64,000 bases of DNA from Planctomycetota bacterium. Its GTDB lineage: Bacteria > Planctomycetota > Planctomycetia > Pirellulales > Pirellulaceae. The DNA lies in NCBI GenBank assembly GCA_014238905.1, contig JABAAE010000003.1, positions 62,001 through 126,000 on the forward strand, read 5' to 3'. Positions 57,501-64,000 of the stretch are shown here, piece after piece. The position numbers and the translations under genes are program-made. Under the pieces are notes generated by a model. The model saw only the letters and a program-made list of their open reading frames with translations. It searched no databases and was not told the origin of the DNA. Within the stretch, counting starts at the first letter, position 1. Each line of letters opens with the position of its first letter.

Positions 57501-58376
57501 TGGCGTCGTGATCCGGAACGCCGAAAATTCGTAGCGATCGCGCTCACACTGAATCCAAATACGGAAAACTGGCCCTACTTGGTTGCCAGCATCAAAGAAA
57601 CCGATGAAGAAGCTGCCGAAGTCATGAATGCGTTAGCCAAGGTTCCCCAGAAACCCTCCGAGGGAAAGTACTACCGCATGGTGATCGTAAAGGCTCTCAA
57701 AGCCAACAACATGGGAAAACTCGCGGCAATGAACCTCCTGGAATACTGGACAGGCGTCCCAACTCAAAACAAATTTGACCCCGATACAGGCATTCAGGGC
57801 TGGCAGACATGGTTTACCACGAATTATCCCGATGAGGCACCGGCCGAGTTGAATGCAGAACCTCAAACACAAAAGTGGACAGTTGATTTGGTTCTGGAAG
57901 TACTTGCCTCCGCAAAAACTGGTGAAAGATCCAAAGAAAATGGGCGTTCCGTATTTAAACAGGCACAATGCTCCAATTGCCATCGCTTTCAAAACTTTGG
58001 TGATTCTCTAGGCCCCGACCTCACCACCGTGTCTCGCCGCTTTACCACGCGAGAAATTATCGAATCAATCATCCATCCCAACGATGTCATCTCTGATCAA
58101 TATCGATCCGAAATCATTGAAACAACGGGAGGACGCCAGTTAACCGGAATCATCTCGCCTGGCCCAGACAATTCGATCATGATACTGGACAACTTTGGCA
58201 AAAAAACCCTTGTCGGTCTGGATGCAATCGAAGAAAGAAGCCGTAGCCGAACGAGTATTATGCCGTCCAATCTGCTCGAAAAATTGACACAACAGGAAGT
58301 CATAGACCTGTTCGCGTATTTGGGATTGCAGGACAAGGATCGTATTGCAGAGAAACGACGATTTCGAACAAGGTAA
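54564..58376 (+). CDS. Large exported protein: galactose-binding-like domain, quinoprotein-type propeller, HEAT repeats, cytochrome c
   Basis: A 1270-residue protein with a signal peptide (about 10-32). Residues 35-165 resemble a galactose-binding-like domain (AQWIWHP, LFVNSKKVGSG). An acidic linker lies at about 195-225. A beta-propeller (about 230-560) is of the soluble quinoprotein glucose dehydrogenase type (FAGGIRNAYDLAF, AGGEYGWRSGWG), followed by HEAT-type helical repeats (about 590-1100). The C-terminal cytochrome domain has one CxxCH (CSNCH, Cys1136-His1140) and the planctomycete haem-binding block. By family, it is probably a periplasmic electron-transferring sugar or aldehyde dehydrogenase. 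Confidence 0.9.
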   Translation: MKMTKTPFGNPTVLLTILVIYIVSAFNTVQSQEAQWIWHPNWKLNQIPKVTTYYRKTFRVDEPEQAEILIAADDKYELFVNSKKVGSGTGTESLDRYNVSQMVKKGKNLIAVRAQNLEGTSAAMVARVQVKDRKGWRSFSTDGTWKTSNSPLPIWKMQFYNDASWRDSQVFGKLGSTKPWDRPAEVVNQDPQKIEKEPNIQQAEEEESEFVVEEVIEDEQIGSIIAFEFNEFGKIIAALETGGLVILDPNSKSQPRRPRYLTKEISAVQGILPLNGDIYVTGIYANNLGLYKLVDNDADESIDEIIEILAFKGYPGEHGSHGLALGTDGNIYVSVGNHVSYAGEVASNSPYRNYYEGTIVKRYEDPGGHAKGIRAPGGTILRTDLDGTNVEIFAGGIRNAYDLAFTRSGELFTYDSDMETDKGMSWYRPTQFLHVTAGGEYGWRSGWGKWPSYYMDGLPAVTDTGRGSPTGVTIYDHNMYPVRYHGTFFVADWSGGKIYNIKLTNNGASFKAEKELFVEGSPLNVTDLSVGPDGALYFSTGGRMTSGGIFKVRWKGEVPEKFRLLSDNLSKIIRQPQPQSAFSRQKLAELRSELGTDWDTTVLGVALSPKNPANYRLHAIDLMMLYGPVPSSALLVKLSKDTNVLVRAKVARAMAYDPTPIISHRLVEMLGDESPQVRRIVCEGIAYRKIPVRYEDIQPLLKAADRFESLAARKVLEKMAVADYREEVLNTKDQLEFIRGSLALIAANPDPKNSYAILARVSELLEDFISDRNFLEMLRLVQVAIELGEIEHTKIPAFTESLTNEFPSGNALMNRELTKILANLQADGIVQRGLEYLKTSTISNAEKVEIAMHLQLIEEGWTSSQKYQLIDFLETQIRTKIEGNFSAFIRIVVREFAKRLTPEESIVAIKRGKSWPNAAMSAFYKLPKTFDAEMLATVKDLDQSIREETEETYDYIRKGIIAVLAQSGGKSGNDYLKEIWRRDPERRKFVAIALTLNPNTENWPYLVASIKETDEEAAEVMNALAKVPQKPSEGKYYRMVIVKALKANNMGKLAAMNLLEYWTGVPTQNKFDPDTGIQGWQTWFTTNYPDEAPAELNAEPQTQKWTVDLVLEVLASAKTGERSKENGRSVFKQAQCSNCHRFQNFGDSLGPDLTTVSRRFTTREIIESIIHPNDVISDQYRSEIIETTGGRQLTGIISPGPDNSIMILDNFGKKTLVGLDAIEERSRSRTSIMPSNLLEKLTQQEVIDLFAYLGLQDKDRIAEKRRFRTR

Positions 58377-58557
58377 CTTAGCCAAACGAATCGCCGGCTC
58401 AACGTTACCTCACTTTCTCAAATCGTCCATCAAAAAAATCTGCCTGATTCCAGCTCCATAGGGCAACGCGCCAATTTCAAAATTTTGTTCATCCTATTGA
58501 CGGTTGAAACCAGCATGGCCGAACTTGCTTTGGATGCTGATGGGGCACTCGAAATGG

Positions 58558-60036
58558 TCACGGATTTTCCTTACCAAATTCGCAGATGTGAAACTTGTTG
58601 ACTTCTAGATCTTTCCAGGATGAAGTCAATTTCCCCGGCCAAGCTACCTCGAGCCCAACGGTTTTGTTCTTCCACTCGCCCAGCCCGATATGAAGCCTGA
58701 GATCGTTTTGATTCCCTTCGCCGGTACCACTTGTCACGTGGCGGGTGAACGTCTGATCGCCATCAGTAATTCTGACGATGGCGCCGATCCCGGTTCGATT
58801 CACACGTTTGCCGTCACCGATCACCTTCAGCCCGATCCAGTTGCCGGTCGTCTTTCGTTCGTTGAGAAATAATTTCCCCGCCGTGCAAAGGTCTAGATCT
58901 CCATCATTGTCCACGTCAGCCCAAGCAGCCTGATACGTGGGTGGCAGCCCGCCAAGGTTCTGACTATCGGTTATGTTTTTGAATTTCCAATCACCTAAAT
59001 TCCGGTAGATAACAGGGTAATTTCGAATACTGCCACTCCCTACGGCGTAGACCGTCGTAAAAAACAGGTCCAGCAAACCATCATTATCAAAGTCTCCAAA
59101 CGTTGGTGAAGCGAACGACTCCTGCCAGTCTAGCCCCGAGTCTTTTGAACGATCTTCAAACTGGAAGGCGGTTCCTGGACCCTGGTTTTTGAGAAATTGG
59201 GGATGGTCCTGACCGGGCCGGGGATGACTAAAATTACCTACGAACAGATCGATATGCCCGTCATTATCGAGATCATCAAAACAGGATCCAATGGTATGTC
59301 CGGCAACCGGGTACTTAATCCCACCGGTGTAAGAGATTTCCCCTTTTAAAATACCAGCAGCATTCTTTTGAACCGCGACATTGGTCAGGCCATTGGAGGA
59401 GTCTTTTGTGTACAAAAAATTAGGCTGCAAACGATAATTGGAAACAAAGATATCGCAAAAACCATCCTCGTTAAAATCCGCAGCAGCGACACCTCGAGCG
59501 GAAAAGTTTTCTTCCGAACGCCAAAGCTCTTCGAACTTCCCGCCACCTCGATTCAAATAGACGACGTCGGGATGAACTTTTTGCTGCCAGATTTCATAAC
59601 CACCCACGAATAAATCCAGCAAGGCATCATTATTGTAGTCAAACCAAACGGCACCCCTTGAATTGATGGTGGGCAAAGTTGGGAAATCAATTTTTTTAAA
59701 TTGACTGTTGCCCTGATTTTGATAAAGGCTGCCTGATCCGGTAAACAAAAAAAGGTCGACATTTCCATCATTGTCATAATCACCCCAAATTCCTTCACCG
59801 CCAGTCAGTCCCGAATCGGCCACTTTTGAAAACTTTTTTCCACCTTCATTCCGCCACAATTCCCCCGAGTAAACATCGACCCATCCGTCATTGTCGAAGT
59901 CAGCGAAGGCTGCCTTTCCGCCCCCGGAAAAACTCCATGCTTCGGAGGCATCCCGAAATTGCCCCCTGGCGATCCCGAAAAAAACAAGATCCAAGCAAAC
60001 AATCAATAGAGTCGTAAAACGATGGGACCCAATCAT
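58558..60036 (-). CDS. Exported FG-GAP/VCBS-repeat protein with ASPIC/UnbV domain
   Basis: A 492-residue protein with a signal peptide (about 1-26), repeated FG-GAP blocks with calcium-binding D-x-D-x-D-G (for example DFDNDGWVD, DYDNDGNVDL, DLDNDGHIDL, DVDNDGDLDL), and a C-terminal ASPIC/UnbV domain (about 395-485). The repeats form a beta-propeller and the module is common in planctomycete secretomes. I chose the ATG at 60036 because it begins the signal peptide; the frame opens at 60096. Confidence 0.88.
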   Translation of the reverse strand: MIGSHRFTTLLIVCLDLVFFGIARGQFRDASEAWSFSGGGKAAFADFDNDGWVDVYSGELWRNEGGKKFSKVADSGLTGGEGIWGDYDNDGNVDLFLFTGSGSLYQNQGNSQFKKIDFPTLPTINSRGAVWFDYNNDALLDLFVGGYEIWQQKVHPDVVYLNRGGGKFEELWRSEENFSARGVAAADFNEDGFCDIFVSNYRLQPNFLYTKDSSNGLTNVAVQKNAAGILKGEISYTGGIKYPVAGHTIGSCFDDLDNDGHIDLFVGNFSHPRPGQDHPQFLKNQGPGTAFQFEDRSKDSGLDWQESFASPTFGDFDNDGLLDLFFTTVYAVGSGSIRNYPVIYRNLGDWKFKNITDSQNLGGLPPTYQAAWADVDNDGDLDLCTAGKLFLNERKTTGNWIGLKVIGDGKRVNRTGIGAIVRITDGDQTFTRHVTSGTGEGNQNDLRLHIGLGEWKNKTVGLEVAWPGKLTSSWKDLEVNKFHICEFGKENP

Positions 60037-60344
60037 GAACTCTCTCACCTGAGGGTAGGACGGAAGGTGCAAGCCAGTACCAATGCGGACGAGCATTCTT
60101 GCAGTATACCGCGTTCGTTCAGCACATCACATTACTGAACCGAAGCGGCAAGTCATCCTGACAACAAACCAGCTGAACTGACGGTCTTTCATCGTAGCAG
60201 ACGGGCGAAACCGAACGAACGATCGCACCTCTTCTTGGCAAAAGAACGATTCTTGTTTTCTCTTTTGGAAAACCGAAAATATTTTTTCGTTAGTTCAAGA
60301 GAATCCAAACGACAGGCATCCAGAGAAAAACGAACTCCACTCCA
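60037..60344. other. Gap between the UnbV gene and moaA
   Basis: About 308 bases between two same-strand genes. I see no RNA gene or strong terminator; a weak AAGAA...TTCTT repeat lies near 60243-60254. Confidence 0.45.
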
Positions 60345-61346
60345 CTAGCCGCCGATTTGAAACATCGATTTTTCGGGCCTTTGGAAATGATCGGTATCGA
60401 TACCATGAGCAATTTTTTTGTGGGTAACACAATCCCGCATGAGTTCCTCGATATCTTTGTCGCTCCCCGTACCTCGGAGAATACGGCGAACATCCCATTC
60501 GGTAGTCGAAAAGAGGCAATTTCGAATCTGCCCCTCAGAAGTAATCCGAAGGCGATTGCAATTACTACAAAACGGTTGTGTGACAGGATTGATAAACCCA
60601 ATTCTTGCACCACTTACCTCAAACTCGTAATCTACCGAAGGTTGTGAGGGGTCTATCCCAACCACTTGATTCAACTCACCAAATTCCGATTCAAGGACTT
60701 GCTTGATCGACTCACCTGAAAGCACTTTCTGGTTTTCCCAGGATTCATCTGCGTCAAGCGGCATGAATTCGATAAATCGCAACTCCAGATCTTTTGCCTG
60801 GGCATACTTCGCCAACGGTACGATTTCGGATTCCGTAATGCCAGCGATTGATACGGCGTTGAGTCGAATATTTTTAAATCCGACATCAATCGCTTTTTCA
60901 ATTCCATCAAGAACTTTTTGCAAACCGGTTCGTCGGGAGATCCTTTGGAATGTCTTTTCACTTAACCCATCAAGACTGATATTCAACCGCTTCATTCCAG
61001 CATCCCGCAGCGGCTCGGCATATTCTGACAACAAGAGTCCGTTGGTCGTTAATGCTAAATCCTCTATCCCATCAATCTCCGACAGTTGACCGACCAGATC
61101 AGGCAAGCCTGCGCGGACAAGAGGTTCACCACCTGTCAATCGAATTTTTTTAATACCCAAAGAAGCCGCCACCCGTGTAAAGCGGGTAATCTCCTCGAAT
61201 GTCAGCAACTCCGTCTTGGGCAGAAATTGCACTCCCGTTTCCGGCATGCAATAGAAGCAACGAATATTACATCGATCGGTAACGCTGATGCGTAAACTGT
61301 CATGACAACGTCCGAAGGAATCAATTAAGGGGCGGTGGGGTTTCAA
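60345..61346 (-). CDS. moaA: GTP 3',8-cyclase MoaA (molybdenum cofactor)
   Basis: A 333-residue radical-SAM enzyme that catalyses the first step of molybdopterin synthesis. The N-terminal cluster motif is C26-N-I-R-C30-F-Y-C33. The C-terminal cluster site is FCSNCNRL plus the later Cys of RNCLF, and the chain ends in the GG pair required by this family. It is the last gene of moaD-moaE-moaA; moaC and moaB are not in the window. Confidence 0.97.
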   Translation of the reverse strand: MKPHRPLIDSFGRCHDSLRISVTDRCNIRCFYCMPETGVQFLPKTELLTFEEITRFTRVAASLGIKKIRLTGGEPLVRAGLPDLVGQLSEIDGIEDLALTTNGLLLSEYAEPLRDAGMKRLNISLDGLSEKTFQRISRRTGLQKVLDGIEKAIDVGFKNIRLNAVSIAGITESEIVPLAKYAQAKDLELRFIEFMPLDADESWENQKVLSGESIKQVLESEFGELNQVVGIDPSQPSVDYEFEVSGARIGFINPVTQPFCSNCNRLRITSEGQIRNCLFSTTEWDVRRILRGTGSDKDIEELMRDCVTHKKIAHGIDTDHFQRPEKSMFQIGG

Positions 61347-61445
61347 TTACTTATCTTCAAACAAAGCCAGGAGATTTTCTGTACTGCAACATCAACACAT
61401 TTTTGCAAACCGCTATTATCATATCGTGTCACCGGTTTTTTTGTA

Positions 61446-61859
61446 CTACTCATGCGGATGGATCCAATCGCTCGATCCATCGGACCAGTCTTCTTTTTTC
61501 CAAATCGGCACCTCTTCTTTTAGCGTATCGATCAGCCATTTCCCAGCCAGAAACGCTTCTTCTCGATGCTCGGCAGCTACGGCAATCGCTACGCTGGTTT
61601 GACCGGGATCCACCTGGCCTATCCTGTGCACCATCGAGACAGAAAGAACATCCCACTGCTTCATCACGGTGGACCGTAATTTATCCATCTGCGCTAACGC
61701 CATTTCTCGATAACATTCATAACTGAGAAAAACAGTCTGTTTTCCGTCCGTAAACTCTCGCGTGTTTCCGCAAAACAGGACGACTGCACCCGCCTGGGAA
61801 CTTGTGGCGTACTGCAACACTGCCTCGGTATCGATTCGTTCATCTGTAATTTCAATCAT
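61446..61859 (-). CDS. moaE: Molybdopterin synthase catalytic subunit MoaE
   Basis: A 137-residue subunit of molybdopterin synthase, matching MoaE by AGAVVLFCGNTREF, the MVHRIGQVDPGQTSVAIAV block and VPIWKKE, which includes the conserved lysines. It follows moaD on the same strand, 78 bases downstream. Confidence 0.96.
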   Translation of the reverse strand: MIEITDERIDTEAVLQYATSSQAGAVVLFCGNTREFTDGKQTVFLSYECYREMALAQMDKLRSTVMKQWDVLSVSMVHRIGQVDPGQTSVAIAVAAEHREEAFLAGKWLIDTLKEEVPIWKKEDWSDGSSDWIHPHE

Positions 61860-61937
61860 TGGCTATTCAACCTCCCAATGCATCTAGATCATAGAGCCGC
61901 AAAAAAATTTGCCTTACACCCCGGGATGGACCCTCCA

Positions 61938-62174
61938 TTAACCGCCACTCACAGGAGGGACAATTGCCAGCTCTCGTGGTTCGGTGGAAAACTCAAAATG
62001 ATCTCCAACGTATTCCTGGTCTACCGCAAAGTGTGATCGGGCGATCAGGCTTGCCAATGTCGGTTCCTGAGCGGCAAGATCGTCCTTGATTTGGCAGACC
62101 GTTTTTCCCACTATATTTAATTCAATAGAGGGACCAAGTGATTCCTTCAACGCTGCAAACAATAGTACTTTCAT
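61938..62174 (-). CDS. moaD: Molybdopterin synthase sulphur carrier subunit MoaD
   Basis: A 78-residue ubiquitin-fold protein ending in VSGG; the terminal glycine is thiocarboxylated and donates sulphur in molybdopterin synthesis. It begins with MKVLLFAALKESLG, as is usual. The next upstream gene ends 134 bases away. Confidence 0.95.
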   Translation of the reverse strand: MKVLLFAALKESLGPSIELNIVGKTVCQIKDDLAAQEPTLASLIARSHFAVDQEYVGDHFEFSTEPRELAIVPPVSGG

Positions 62175-62308
62175 GGGTCAAATATCTGTCTAAAATTTTC
62201 GATTCGAATCAACATCCAACACTCTCCAGGCTGGCTTGGACGCCGAAAAAAAGCCACTGTCTTTAATTTCAACGGTCTAGGTTCTCCATTCAGTCCTGCG
62301 AATGCCGA

Positions 62309-64000
62309 CTAACGGGAAATAAACCGGTCGCTGTTGGCCAAGTGCATTCTTCGAGCCAAATCAGGCAGGAATCCATAAGCATGGGCTAGGACCTTCAACG
62401 GATGCATCGTCGGCTTGGTAGCCCCCTGTTCCATTTGCATTTTACATGCAGAACACTCGGTCGCACCTATCGTAATATCTGAATGACGCAAAGTCGAAAT
62501 CAAATCCCAACCGGCCCGAAGACTCTTCCGGTAATTTTCCTTAAGCAATCCATATGTACCAGCCATCCCCGAACAACCTTTTTCGATCGCAACCACTTTA
62601 AGCCCCGGAATCAACTTCAATAATTCCAAACCAGGTGGATTACTCGACAGGGCCTTTTGATGGCAAGGCCAATGATAACCGACCGTGCCTTCAATGTTTT
62701 GAAAATCCGTATTCAGTTTCTTTTTCTGATGAAGATCCCACAAAAAGTGGCATGCCTCCGATGTATTTTCCGCCACCAAGCGTGTGTCTTCGTCATCCCC
62801 TAACAAATTTCGATATTCATGTGAAAGGCAAAGGGCAGCTGCCGGTTCCGAAGTGACGACGTGGTAACCGGAGCGTATCGCATCGGCAAATAAATCGACG
62901 TTTTTCCTTGCCACTTTCATGGCTTTTTCCACGACACCATTCGATATCAAAGACAATCCGGAGAACTCCTGGCCCGAGGGAATAATGACCTCGATATTGT
63001 TTTTCTCCAGTATTTGCAGAAAGGACTGACTCAATTCAGCGTCAATCCAATTGGGTACTGCATCAACAAAATAGGCGACTTTGACTCCGCTACCAGTTTT
63101 TGCTTTGGCCGAATGCTTTCGCCGCGTTACCCGCTTAAGAAAGCTTTGGCGTTCAAACTTGGGTAACTTGCGACCTTGCGCCACGCCAATTGTTTTCTCA
63201 AGCAGCCAACGAAAAAAACGACTGCCATTGAGGAAATTGGTGGCCTGACTAAAACCGGATCCTAGTTTGCAAAGCAAATCCAGCCTCGATAAAAGTTTTT
63301 GTGAAACCGTCAGACCATTCTGAAGCACGTACTGGGACTTGGCCTCCAGCATCATCTTCGGAATATCAACTTCGGCAGGGCATTCTAGGCGACATTGATG
63401 ACAGTTGACGCAGAGATCAGAAATCTGTTTAAACTCATCGCTGGCGACCGACTGAGAACTGATTTGACCGGTTAGAATCCCCCTAACCAAATTTGCCTTG
63501 GCCCGCGGAGAAGCTTCTTCACTGGGCAGCATCCGGAAGATAGGGCACATTCGTTCATGAGGCTGGGCAGTGCGGCATCGACCGCACCCGTTACAGGCGT
63601 GTACCGACCGCGACAGTTCTTCAACCGACCAGCTCAAATTCGGCTCTAGAATCGGCAAAGTATTGGTGCTCAACGCAGTGGGCAAAAGATCAGGATCCGC
63701 CATCTGCTTTCGCAGGAAATCACTGGGATCATGGGATATTTTCCCAACCTTCTTGCCCGGATTGAGAAGAAACTGAGGATCGAAAATTTTCTTCACTTGA
63801 CGGAAGATCGAGTAAACCTCACCAAACTGTCTTTTTAAATAGTAGGAACGACTGAGACCGTCTCCATGCTCACCGCTGATGGTACCACCAAATTCCATGA
63901 CCAAATCGAACAGTTCACGTGAGATGGACTTGATGTTCTGCCTCATGAGATGACCGTCCGAAAAGTCCAGAAACGGTCGCAAGTGTGTCTGGCCGTGACC
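62309..64000 (-). CDS. FAD-linked oxidase/Fe-S oxidoreductase fusion (GlcD-GlcF-like), truncated at window edge
   Basis: The frame is open to the end of the window, so the N-terminal FAD-binding part is missing. The visible part begins with a GHGQ-type block of FAD-linked oxidases (about 63970-64000) and continues with the family's ISGEHGDGLSRSYYLK block. Two ferredoxin-like clusters then follow (CNGCGRCRTAQPHERMC and CVNCHQCRLECP), and two CCG-type domains end it (WPCHQKAL, KGCSGMAG, CSACKMQ). Such fusions oxidise D-lactate, glycolate or other 2-hydroxyacids. The substrate is unknown. Confidence 0.9.
   Translation of the reverse strand, partial: GHGQTHLRPFLDFSDGHLMRQNIKSISRELFDLVMEFGGTISGEHGDGLSRSYYLKRQFGEVYSIFRQVKKIFDPQFLLNPGKKVGKISHDPSDFLRKQMADPDLLPTALSTNTLPILEPNLSWSVEELSRSVHACNGCGRCRTAQPHERMCPIFRMLPSEEASPRAKANLVRGILTGQISSQSVASDEFKQISDLCVNCHQCRLECPAEVDIPKMMLEAKSQYVLQNGLTVSQKLLSRLDLLCKLGSGFSQATNFLNGSRFFRWLLEKTIGVAQGRKLPKFERQSFLKRVTRRKHSAKAKTGSGVKVAYFVDAVPNWIDAELSQSFLQILEKNNIEVIIPSGQEFSGLSLISNGVVEKAMKVARKNVDLFADAIRSGYHVVTSEPAAALCLSHEYRNLLGDDEDTRLVAENTSEACHFLWDLHQKKKLNTDFQNIEGTVGYHWPCHQKALSSNPPGLELLKLIPGLKVVAIEKGCSGMAGTYGLLKENYRKSLRAGWDLISTLRHSDITIGATECSACKMQMEQGATKPTMHPLKVLAHAYGFLPDLARRMHLANSDRFISR

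Noticed and set aside
1..64000. CRISPR arrays, insertion sequences or prophage genes
   Set aside because: Repeats found are contiguous tandem duplications without spacers, and no transposase, integrase or phage structural genes were recognised.

Overview
The window looks like a chromosomal segment from a planctomycete (Planctomycetota, probably Pirellulales-like, roughly half G+C). The call rests on family content: two giant secreted proteins that combine beta-propeller, HEAT or ThuA modules with C-terminal CxxCH haem motifs (PVC-type cytochromes), a prenyltransferase-fold protein with a TonB-like N-terminus, an FG-GAP/UnbV protein, a MoxR/DUF58/DUF4350 operon, a fused E1 alpha-beta 2-oxoacid dehydrogenase, and an L33 lacking most zinc cysteines. 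No rRNA, tRNA, insertion sequence, prophage or CRISPR array was seen. This is core chromosome with many lineage-specific secreted proteins.

Layout. 1-6600 (+): the end of a membrane-protein operon with a DUF4350-like protein, a MoxR ATPase, a DUF58 protein and two membrane proteins, followed by an M61 peptidase with a PDZ domain (6778-8592). 8619-13133 (-): a divergent RNase HII-like protein and the E2 and fused E1 subunits of a 2-oxoacid dehydrogenase. 13506-14390 (+): a decayed PIN-PhoH ATPase gene with a frameshift, two stop codons and a missing 3' half. 14390-23283: a flagellar region. On the minus strand it has a sigma-54 activator without a receiver domain, a coiled-coil protein and two TPR proteins. 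On the plus strand it has a FlgM-like protein, flagellin and FliD. 23512-30177 (-): a 2221-residue ThuA/LamG/propeller/penta-haem protein. 30382-31914 (-): the TonB-like/prenyltransferase-fold protein.

32233-37153 holds rpmG, recJ, a PI-PLC-like phosphodiesterase, an HtrA-type protease and a DksA/TraR zinc-finger protein. 37580-43801 holds an FHA protein, then mnmE and yidC (minus strand, yidC carrying an extra PDZ domain). 44063-45664 has two tandem metallophosphoesterases. 46201-48386 has tsaB and a SUMF1-domain protein. 48647-50733 is a translationally coupled pair: an HD-GYP phosphodiesterase and a membrane protein with a degenerate HD-GYP domain. 50837-60036 has three large secreted proteins (Ycf48-like/CBM9, propeller/HEAT/cytochrome, FG-GAP/UnbV). 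60345-62174 (-) is moaD-moaE-moaA, followed to the window edge by a truncated FAD/Fe-S oxidoreductase.

The most notable points are the PhoH pseudogene, the active/degenerate HD-GYP pair, the PDZ domain inside YidC, the secretin-like domain in a TPR protein at the flagellar locus, the penta-haem ThuA protein, and short tandem duplications repeatedly found at gene ends and in gaps. I found no clear evidence of a wholly new defence or mobile system.
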